A DNA stretch of 64,000 bases from Lagopus muta (taxonomy: Eukaryota > Chordata > Aves > Galliformes > Phasianidae). Below the pieces are notes generated by a model. The model did not search any database. It was not told the origin of the DNA and worked only from the letters and a program-made list of their open reading frames with translations. Numbering within the stretch: the first letter of the stretch is position 1; every line of letters begins with the position of its first letter. Shown here in pieces: positions 50,717 to 59,775 of the stretch. Where the stretch lies: NCBI RefSeq assembly GCF_023343835.1, contig NC_064449.1:3819778-3883777 (forward strand). Direction: 5' to 3'. The translations under genes were made by a program, and so were the position numbers.

Positions 50717-51217
50717 GATGCTGAGTAATTTCAGTTGCTTTGAACAAAAAGATCAAGGGAAGTTAAGTTCTTTGTTAGGCCTTTAACAGGTTTGATTTTG
50801 GACTTGAACGTAGGCAGGGAAACAACCTTCACTCACGAGGCTGTATTATGGTGATAAACAGTTCTGACTTGATTGGGCTGTAGGCTTATCCAATTGCATT
50901 TGCCTCACCAGAACATATTTTATACTGACTTATCACATTAAACTCACAAAATCTGGGGGGGAAGACTGTTGCTGTAAGCATGTATCTACCTTATCTGGAT
51001 GCAGACAAATTTGTAATGAAAGTAACCTGTGAATTATTTCAGTAACCCTTGTGTGCTACTGTCTTGCAAGGTAAAAGCTTCAGGTTCTGCAGTCTGTGGG
51101 TGCTGCTCAGTTTGTCCCATGTCCTTCTGTAAGACGGGATGGCCTGGGAAAAGGTCTGCAGCGTAGAGATGGTTTGTTTCCTATCACAAAGCAGGAGCAA
51201 CTTTCAAAATTCCATTA

Positions 51218-51262
51218 AACAAGAAACAAACAAACAAGAAACATCAACAACAACAACAAACA
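51218..51262. repeat. (CAAA)n/(CAA)n microsatellite
   Basis: The tract passes from AAACAAACAAACAAG to CAACAACAACAACAAA in the same intron. Likely length-variable. Confidence 0.75.
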
Positions 51263-51823
51263 GAATTGAGGGCATAATGAGGTTGTGCATGAAGAGATAC
51301 TAAAAGTCCTAGAAGGTCAGGATATGACAGCAACTTGTGCCTGAATTTTCAAACACTCCTCATTGATGCTATCTCATTCAGTTTATGTAGTTTAATACAG
51401 CAGACGTTTTTCTGTGAATGTGATACAGATGTTTGCTCAGGGTTAACAGGAGCTCCTTGGTGTTGTGAGTGCATTAGTGCTTGTGTCACGAGCGTTCTGT
51501 TGCTGATGTGAAGCTGTCATTCTGTGGGAAGAGCGTGCCTTGCGTGTTTAAATATAGCTGTATAAAATAACACTAAATGGCTTCCTTTAGCAAACAAATT
51601 GCCTAGGGGAGCAGGGTGAAATCTGTTTTCTGCCAACTGCTTTTGAGTTTATAAATCAATCTCCTTAATGGAATCCACACAGACTTATTGGAGACCGAGT
51701 GAACAAATGTCTCTGGTGGGTCTGAAAACTCTTCTGCCTCGCTACCTTTGGAACTGAAGGCGAAGACTTGATAGTTTTACTTGTTCTTTTTTCCCTGCTC
51801 CCTTTCTGCACCTGGGTTTGCAG

Positions 51824-51947
51824 GAGGGATTGGCTCAGGACGTGAACCTGCAGCCTGCTCAGGTCTATAACTTGTTTGCAAATTATCGACGATGTCAAAA
51901 ATCCCATCATCTTCATATGGAAAAGCTCATCAACTCGTGCCCTGCGG
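51824..51947 (+). CDS. ANHX: ANHX-like homeodomain, helix 2-3 exon
   Basis: Acceptor CACCTGGGTTTGCAG precedes GAG GGA TTG GCT. The peptide EGLAQDVNLQPAQVYNLFAN continues YRRCQKSHHLHMEK. F49, N51 and R53 of the homeodomain recognition helix are kept, but position 48 is Leu (TTG at 51872-51874) instead of Trp (TGG). The donor GCG G|GTGCTT is weak; read-through reaches a TAG 29 codons later. It joins 50405-50527 in phase 0 inside helix 2. Confidence 0.75.
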
Positions 51948-52900
51948 GTGCTTTGACCACACAAAGGAGCAGCTGGATATAGAGGTTCCTACACTCCACA
52001 AACTGCAGGTTTGTCTCTTGCTGATGGGTTTGGGTTGTGGTCCAGAAAGCTGAAAACCTCCCCTGGGAAGAGAAGGATAGAGAGGAGTTGGGTGCTGGAG
52101 GACTCTGCATCTGTGGAGTTCCTCATCCCTTGGCTATAGGCTGTCCCTTCTACAGAAGCAGCAAGTACTGACAAAGCTTGTGCAGGGAAAGGTGAACAGA
52201 GGTGCCAGAGTCAGAAGGGCACCAAATAGAAGCTAATATACGACAGACAGTAGGTTTTAGCTCTCAGCTTTGGGGTCAGGATGTGAATTTAAGAGACTGA
52301 TCAAAATGTAATCTTTGTACTCTGTGCATCTGTCACACTTTTGCTGATGTTAATGGCAAGTGATCACAACTTGCTATTTCATCTCTGGTCTCAGTGATCA
52401 CTGCTGTTATCAGCATTTTCTATCCTCTGTTGAAGAGGATGAAAGAGATGCCAGTGTTCATGTGGTGAAAAATTTGGCACCTGCTTCTTTCTACGTACAG
52501 CGGGGATCCAGTGCATCCCTACTGCAGCATCTTGCCTTCCGCCTGCCTGGCCGTTTTCACATTGCTTCTGTCTTTCTTGTAGCCTTCCCAGTGCTGGATT
52601 GGATGCAGAGTGCCTTTCAAAGGCAGCAAATACTGATGGTTTGAAGGAGCACAATAATAGTTCATAAACCTTTTCCTTAAAATGTGAAGAGGATTTTTAG
52701 AATGCAGATATGTCATTCTGAGCTCCAGTCCATTCCTGATTCCTTTAAAACCCATCCTTGTTGTGCTCCTTCACAGAGCCTTGACCAAATTTCAGTCGTG
52801 GGGGAAAATGAGGGTCTTGCTGCATTTGGCAAAATAGACCGTTGTTGGATTGCTTCTTAACTGTTCGTGTTTCTTTGCATGCCTGATTTGTACCTCTCAG

Positions 52901-52990
52901 GTGGACCTTCTGTAAGCATCAGCTCTGAGCAGATGGAGACAGCCCTCATGCCCTGTGACCCAGGGTGGGAGCAATCAGCTGCAGGCCTGG
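52901..52990 (+). CDS. Exon-like segment of the ANHX-like locus
   Basis: A strong acceptor (TTTGTACCTCTCAG) and donor (CCTGG|GTAAGT) bracket 90 nt that are open in phase 1-1: GPSVSISSEQMETALMPCDP and GWEQSAAGL. No family similarity is recognised. It fits the disordered acidic tail expected after the homeodomain. Confidence 0.5.
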
Positions 52991-53510
52991 GTAAGTCTCC
53001 TGAAGGAATGCATTTAAAGATGCTGGAATTCAGGTGATGTATGGAATCATCTTTGCAGTAACAGTTCAGAGAGGAAGCAACCCTTAAGCTTATGCATGGG
53101 ACTGTCTTGTATTCCAGTTCCCAGGGGATATCACTTAGAGAGCCTTGACTCCACAAATGGGAGCGGTCCATGCCCAGCTTCAGGAAACTGGCATGTCTAG
53201 TAGTTAACCCACCCCCTGCTGAGGACAGGTTTAGCCAGGGGATCTCCCTTTTCAGCAGAGCAGTATGTCTGACTGATTTACTGCAGCTTTACTCAGATCA
53301 GTGCACTGTGTGAAGTGAGGACAAGCCAGGCTTCGCTGACCCGTCACACTGCTGAACAACCTGTAGCTTTTGTCTCCAAGGCTGTGATGGAACCAGGAAC
53401 CCACTTCAACTCTGCCATCCTGCAGCCCAGAGAAGCAGCAAGCAGTGTTGATGCTTGCCTCCAGCTGAATAACTTTGCCCTATGCTCTTACAGGTCCTTT
53501 ACCTTCCCAG

Positions 53511-53579
53511 GTGGACATGTAACCATGTGGCAGGTCCCTTCTAGCACCACAGCCTCCATGTGGATCCCAGTAACAGAAG
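53511..53579 (+). CDS. Exon-like segment of the ANHX-like locus
   Basis: Acceptor GTCCTTTACCTTCCCAG and donor GAA G|GTCAGT bracket 69 nt in phase 1-1: GHVTMWQVPSSTTASMWIPV-TEG. An alternative upstream acceptor at 53493 would change the length by 17 nt and break phase. A longer open frame extends upstream to 53315 and could be part of a bigger exon. Confidence 0.45.
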
Positions 53580-54001
53580 GTCAGTGAAACTGCACCCAGA
53601 GTATTGCCCTGAAGGGTTTTCAATCACTCTTCAGGTGCTATCTGCTCCCCTTGCCACTTGACAGGCTCCTGGCTTTTAAAACCTCTAGGTTCATAAGACA
53701 AGTGCTAACTGAGCAGAGGCTGGATGCATAGTGCTCATCTTCAACACTTTCTCACTTCTGCTTTCTCTCTCCTTCCTATCCAGTCTTGTTCAGCTTTCTC
53801 ACCATATTTGTTCTTACTTCTTTTCTTTAGAATAGCCTTGATGGGATGTATAACACCTCCTTTTGTAGGCCTACAGACTGCTGTAGCTGCTGTTCAGGCA
53901 GCCCCTGGTGTATGTGCAGCAGGGAGAGGAAGACTAGCTTGGTCAGTGGTTGAAGTCATATTGTCTGTAATTGTGTTTAATAGTAACATTTATTTCAGCA
54001 G

Positions 54002-54147
54002 GTGTCACAGCTCCCTTGAGCAGAGTCCCTCAGGGTGTTTATATTGAGGCCAGTTCAGGAAGAATCATTCAGCAGCCAGATTTAGAGGCTGAAAGCTTTG
54101 TCCTTAGAGAAGGGCAGCTAGGACCCTGGAAGCTATTCCTCCCACAG
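54002..54147 (+). CDS. Exon-like segment of the ANHX-like locus
   Basis: The acceptor is a NAGNAG (TATTTCAGCAG|GTGTC) and the donor is CCACAG|GTAAAA. The 146 nt are open: VTAPLSRVPQGVYIEASSGR followed by IIQQPDLEAESFVLREGQLG and PWKLFLPQ. It enters in phase 1 and leaves in phase 0. Regular Pro/Glu/Leu text and clean sites make this the most gene-like of the 3' segments. Confidence 0.55.
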
Positions 54148-54669
54148 GTAAAAGAAGTGGAAAGCACAGGGCTTCTCAAAAGCATTGTCCTGATTTCCCT
54201 GTTGAAGAGAGCTGCAGAAAGTGTGGTAATGCATCTCGTTCCAGGGCCTGGCTTCCTGCTTGTCCTCATCAGATTTTGCAGATATTTTTATCTCTGCACT
54301 GAAAATGGGACATACTGTATAAGCATATGTGTGTTTTACAGTGTGGTTGGTACAAAGGAGATTCAGGGCCAGCATCATCAGAGAAGATATGTACCCCTCT
54401 CTACAGCAGGTCTGGCCTCTAAGCTACTTGCCTGGTTTTCTTTTTGACTGGAAATTGTAACTTACACAGATCTTAGTGAGAGCTGACCCTGCACACTAGG
54501 TTGGTAGGGCCTGTACTTAATCTAAAACAGTCTGTGTTTGGGATTGGCAGTTTTGAACTGTGGCTGAGGGTGATGAAAGATGAGTAAGGAACTGCTGGCA
54601 ATATTTTGGCTAGATTTAAAATTGCATGTTCTGCTTCTAGAGTTGAGCTCATGTTTATTTTTAAAATAG

Positions 54670-54786
54670 GTTCCAACACTAGAAGAAACCTATGGTGAAT
54701 GTGTCCCTGTTGGGTATGTCAGCTGTGCCAGGAATCCACACACCCTTTATCGTGTTCCTGGCAGGGACGTGACCTGCTGCTTCTAG
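54670..54786 (+). CDS. Possible terminal exon of the ANHX-like locus
   Basis: Acceptor TTATTTTTAAAATAG opens a phase-0 frame VPTLEETYGECVPVGYVSCA and on to TAG at 54784-54786. It joins the previous segment in phase. No AATAAA follows closely. Moderate to low support. Confidence 0.4.
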   Translation, partial: VPTLEETYGECVPVGYVSCARNPHTLYRVPGRDVTCCF

Positions 54787-57700
54787 TGAGGATACAGCTA
54801 TTTGGACTCCTGGTAATGCCTGTTTAGCCTGGTCCACGTGCCCCTGAACTCCCCATAATACAATGAATGCTACTGAACATCAGTCTCTTCAGAAGTGATT
54901 GAGCCTTAGGTTGCAATTTCATCCAGGCCTTTCTGCAGTCTCTCTCTAGAGAGCCTTGGGTGGGAAGCCTTGGGTGAGGCCTCTGCTCAGTGATGGGCAG
55001 TGAGCAAGAATCACCTTTGTTAGCAGGCAGGGCCCTGTTAGAAGTATGGTGTCACCCCAATTATCTTGAGCAATAATGATGAGATGAGCATATCTCATAT
55101 GGGGACTTAGGAAGGAAGAAGTCAGGAATCAGCTTAAACTGAGGTAGATGAGTGTTGTTACCCTAGAAAGACAGGGCAGAGAAACTATCCCTGCTCTGCA
55201 CATAAAAGTAAAACACAGAGAGAAAATGTTTATCCAAGGTCACCCACCTGGAGTAGACATCTAATATCACTGTTACTGCCTTGCCAGTGCCTCTCTGTCT
55301 GCTTCCTAAGTGCAGGGGTAGAGCTAGAAGTCAGCCAAAGGAACCTTAATCAGCTCGTCTCATTTTAGAAGTGCTCACCTGGAAAGGACTTGGCCTGAAA
55401 GCTTATTAGACCAATTTCGGTTTATTTCTTTTATGGTCTTTTTACAGTCAGTCCTACGCGCTTGGGCTGCATCCAAACCTCTTCTGCTCTACAGGGCTGT
55501 GAGGTGGGAGTGTGAGAGGGAGCTGGGCTGAGAGCTGACTGTCTCCATCTGCTCCTGCTGCCTGACGGGAGTTTGATCCAGCTACTGGACTGGAAGTCCC
55601 TGTGGGACAGCCAGCCTGCCTTCACAGAGAGTGCTGGTGTATCTCCTTCACTCTTCTGGTTTGGACAGGTGGAATGTAGCCCAGCTAATGCTTCATGCAG
55701 AATATAGCTCTCCTGTGCCTCACATTTCAAGCAGAAAAGCACACTGAACTCCGTGGAGTAAGACAAATTGCATTTATGATCCAGCATATTGATTTAGAAA
55801 ATACTGGTGCCAGCATGTTGATTGCAGCTTACCGCTTCTTCCTGTGCTTCTGGGATGTCAGCTCAGAGCACAGGAATCCTGCCATTAGGCCCTTCCCTCC
55901 GACAGCCCTGTGCCCATGATACTGGCAGGCAGCAAGTCTCAAATCTGCTAAAGCAGGCTACTTTTTGCTATAATTAAGCTATAGGACTTGTTGCTGAGGG
56001 TACTGCGCATGTTAAAATGTAAGCAAGCAATAAAAAAGAATGAGACAAATTGATGAGGGTAGGGGCTGAGTCCATTTGTCACTAGTAAATGTAATTGCAG
56101 CATGATGAAAATGAGCAAAATGAATGCAGCCTCCAGCAGAGCAGTCCCAAGGCTGACTGCTGAAACTTGGGAGCTTGGCAGAAACTTCTGTTAACCGACA
56201 CTTTTGGTCTGGTCTGTACAGCTGTGGTATGGGCAGCATTGTTGGAGTACGGATACCTTTGGTGATGAATGGAGAGAGCACCCTATCATGGAGCACCTTG
56301 TGTCTCCTACGTGGCCTGGTGCCTTGTGTGCTGTGACCTTTGTCCAGGTTGGATGGGGAAGCCACGTCCCCAGACTGACAGCCTTGAAAGGCTGTAGTGG
56401 AATTGCAGCTAATGTTGTGGCTGTGTTTAAAGCTACTTTTGTGTGTTTTGACTATGAAGATCTCTGTTTTCAAAATATCTTCCAAGAGAGAGACATTTGT
56501 TAGACATCTCTTTGTTTATGGAGAGTGTTCTGGGGGCATAAGGCAAGTTGCAAATGGAGATGTAGTCCTATGTACTGCTCCTGGTTAGGCTAGTCCTCCC
56601 TGTGCAGAATATGTTTTTTCAGCCTTTAACAATTTGAATAAATGACAGAAGTTTGTAGTCAACAGAACTCTCAGCAGCCCCTCTTGTCCTGCTGCAAGAC
56701 TACAATAAACGGCATAAACACAAATGCATTTGTACATCATCACATTTTCTTCCAGTTCCAGACAGACTGTGGTTGGCAGTCCTCAGTGCCCACCTGTTTC
56801 TTCAACCCTGCGTAGAAGAAAGCCAAGCCCTGGGACAGAGCCAGGTAAGAGAACACACCTAATGTTCCTAGAAGGGAGCTCAGACACACGCCATCCAGCT
56901 GTAGCACTCTCACAGGAGATGTGAAATCTCACATTGTATGTTGTGTGACTCATATAAAATCTAAGCATATCTTTGGCACCCAGCTCACTGTATTCTCACG
57001 GTAGCATCGAGCAGATGCTAGGACAGTTTTTTGTTGGTTCTGATGCATGGATTGCTTATCAGATCATGATTTTACTAAAAAATATCATAGGAACAATGGC
57101 CTGCGTAGATCCAAAGTACCATTTACATTTTGAGCAGCAGAGGATTCACCTTGCACCGTGCAAAGAAGATGACAGTAAGGTGGCTGCTTGACGGCCCTCC
57201 CCTTCTGAAAGGTTCTGCAGAATTTAACTCAGCTCTCTGAAACCTGTTCAAATCTTTCACGTCATTTTCATTTCCAAACTTGGTGTTGCTGAGGAGATTT
57301 TGCAGTGTTCTGAGATGGCCGAGAGAACTTTACAGAATAGTGGTATTATAGGAAATGATAGAAGAATTGACTTCCCTTCCATGATCTGATCTCAGTCTAT
57401 ACGCTTTCTTTTGCTTTTAAGGAGGTAGAGAATTAAACTCAGAAATTTACTGCTTTCAAGGGGATGGGAGCACATCCGTGAATGAAATGTTACTTAAAAA
57501 TAGGACCCAAGAAGGCCCTATCTAAACTGTAGAGTGAGCTGTTTGTCAACTTTATTTTCTGGCTTCAAGTGTATTTTTTTGCTTCAACCAATAAGTTAGC
57601 ATGCATTTCCATTTCTCTTGCAATGTAAGCTGCCAGAGAAAACCTTTTTGAAAGAGATTTTTGAAAAGCAGGAGACTTGTATCTGCTGGCCTCATTATGG

Positions 57701-59339
57701 GAAGTGGCTGCATTTCTGAGGGCAGTAACAGAACCTCTTTAGAGCCTTTGAAAGCATCAATATAAAGATCTGTATCTTGGAAAGTGGCCTTTTTACTGGC
57801 CATTATGGGAGCCAGATGAGAAGGAAAGCTTTGGGCATTAATAATGAATGAGCCTTTTCTAAGATTTCCCGAGTATGCAGTCTCTGTAGCTAGAGTTTTC
57901 CTCTTGCTATTTTGGATTTTTGCACTGATTTTACAGAAACATGACACTCAGTGCAATATGGGCTGGGGAACAAGATACCATGGGATGTCTGCAGATGTCA
58001 GAAGGGGACACCTCCAAGTCTTTGTAATAATTAGCCAGTTTGGGGATTCAGAAGAACAGCTTTTGCATATATTTTTTTAAAATGTGTGCTGTAGGAAAAT
58101 GAAGAGCCTGAATGGGTAAATGATTTTACAGCATTGATTGGCTTCCTGGGTGCCCTGTGTCTGTAGGATAAACTTCCCCTAGACTTGCTGTGGGGTTATG
58201 CAGATGTTTATTTCCTGTGTCTGAACCACAGAGTTGCAGATGTAGGCACCCCGTAGCACACACAACTTTCAGCTTGTTCTTTGTAGGTCATGTGAGAGTA
58301 GAACAAAAACCAGCTAACTCATTTTGGAAATGTTTCTTTCCCTTCCTGAACAGAGCTCCCTCGTCCAAGTGATCGTTCCCATCTTCATTAACTACATTAT
58401 GCTGGTTTTACCCTCCGCTGTTAACTTATTTTTATACTGAGCCGGTGCCTTGGGCAAAAAGAAGGGGATTGCTCTTCTCTGAATTAAGAACTGCACACAG
58501 ATTGCGCTTGCCATTTTTACCCCCACACCTTGTACAGGTGGATTACTCTACCTGAATTCAGAGGGGAACAAAGACTTCGTCCCTTCACACACAGTGCTCA
58601 CCACTGATGTCCCCTCCCATCCCGCAGTCCTGTGCCTCTGTACATTTGCTCAAAGCTCTTCATCAGTGAGAAACTGCACTTAAGATCCTATGTAGTGGAG
58701 CTTTGATTCCCTCCTGTCTTTCAGGTCCAGGAGGGGCTGGCTGGTGACCCATGGAGCAGTGACACGTTCCAGGCAGCATGGCTGTGCTCTGAATACTGAG
58801 CAGGGACGAATGTGCCCCGCCTGCAGAGTGGGACTGCACTTCTCCAGCAGAAACCTCATTCTTTCTTGGTTTTCTTAATACTTTAAATGAATGAGGAGCT
58901 TGATATGGAGATGAGGAACAGAAAGATTGGGGCAGAAGGATGAGGGCCTTTTCAAACAGTAAAGCTAACTAAAATGGGCTTTGTAGGTAAGAATTTTGCA
59001 AAGGATGTAAGAAAGGGAAGGTAGATTGTGGATTGTACGTTTTCACTGGAGCAGTCTGAAGCTTTTCTTTAGATGTCAAAAATACCAAGTTACTGATTCA
59101 GTGGCAGTGCCTGGTCAGGTCTCAGTCCATTATATCGTGAAGGCAGGTGAAACCCAGCTGAAAAGGAGGAAAACCTGTTATTTGCACATGGCCTTTCGGA
59201 GCCCACACCTGGGCACATGAGGCTGTGTCCCTGGTGCACCCAGTGCTCATTCCCTGGCTCTCCCTTGGGATGCCGTTTTCCCGTTGGCTGCTTTGTGCTC
59301 GCAGCCCGCCGACTGAAGGGCCATGTGTGCCTTCACACA
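54787..59339. other. Intergenic, no recognised gene
   Basis: Unique sequence with only weak candidates. An 89-nt segment at 56756-56844 has canonical sites (TTTTCTTCCAG / CCAG|GTAAGA) and is open in two frames. A segment from 56222 has an acceptor (GGTCTGTACAG) but no phase-compatible partner. Either could be a non-coding or 3' alternative exon of the locus upstream. No repeats are recognised. Confidence 0.5.
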
Positions 59340-59775
59340 GTCTCCTTTAACAGGGGGGCGCTGGGTGAACCGGCGCTGCTACGCAGGGAGGGAGAGGCGG
59401 GACGCGCTGTCCATGAGCCGCTCCGCACCCTTTTGCCGCTCTCTCTCCCGTCTCCAACGGGTCTTTCTGCCCTGAACCGCCCTGCAGGACCGCTAAGCAG
59501 AGGCGGTCCTTCCGCCGTCCAGCGCCATGGCGGCAGCGAGCCGCCTTCCTATTGGCCGTCCGACCCGCAGCGCCGGTAGCAACAGCGACAAATATATCGC
59601 CCCGCCTCCTGATTGGCTGCCGCCTCCCGCCGAGCCGTGGCAACAGCGGGGTGGGCGGGAGGGCGCGCGGCGACCGTTGGCGGGTGGGGCGGCGGAGGGT
59701 GGGTGGGCAGTTGTACCGTCCGTGCTGTTTGAACCCCGTTGGTCGGGTATTTGTGCTGTGGCGGGAAGGGTCTGA
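59340..59775. promoter_or_regulatory. Orphan CpG-island promoter
   Basis: A sharply bounded CpG-dense block holds GC boxes, two ATTGG (NF-Y) sites and two RFX-type GCAACAGCG half-sites. A plus-strand ATG in a strong context (GCGCCATGG at 59523-59531) opens an 83-codon frame, MAAASRLPIGRPTRS. That frame has no family match and is probably GC-driven. The transcript and its direction are unknown; no exon of YWHAH, the expected next gene, is visible. Confidence 0.7.
59551..59649. promoter_or_regulatory. Duplicated Y-box / X-box module (NF-Y + RFX)
   Basis: ATTGG at 59551-59555 and 59612-59616 is each followed, at exactly 28 bp start-to-start, by GCAACAGCG (59579, 59640). The first X-like site (AGCAACAG from 59578) lies 33 bp before GATTGG at 59611, which equals the X-to-Y spacing of the HLA-DRA promoter as I remember it. 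An X2 (CRE) match is weak (GCGACAA). Confidence 0.6.

Larger units (their letters stand above)
49950..54786 (+). pseudogene. ANHX: ANHX-like (anomalous homeobox) locus, disrupted 5' half
   Basis: The locus aligns, from memory of human ANHX, over the N-terminus, a PPSLCP block and the homeodomain. From 50405 the segments 50405-50527, 51824-51947, 52901-52990, 53511-53579, 54002-54147 and 54670-54786 join with phases 0, 1, 1, 1, 0 into 223 codons including a TAG stop, with no internal stop. ANHX has a SIX-domain-like N-terminus and an atypical homeodomain; its function is unknown and it is thought to act on DNA in the nucleus. Here the 5' half needs frame changes and homeodomain position 48 is Leu not Trp. 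It could be a decayed unitary pseudogene, a diverged working gene, or a gene whose N-terminal exons I mis-assigned. The C-terminal segments are supported only by splice sites and phase, not by homology. Confidence 0.65.

Noticed and set aside
53315..53510. Open frame upstream of the 53511 segment as part of a larger exon
   Set aside because: Phase from 52990 cannot be kept with the available upstream acceptors except one with a poor pyrimidine tract. The 53511 start gives clean phase.
56222..56844. Two exon-like segments with good acceptors (56222 onward; 56756-56844)
   Set aside because: No phase-consistent chain to the ANHX-like locus could be built, and two frames are open in the second. 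Mentioned only within the intergenic entry.
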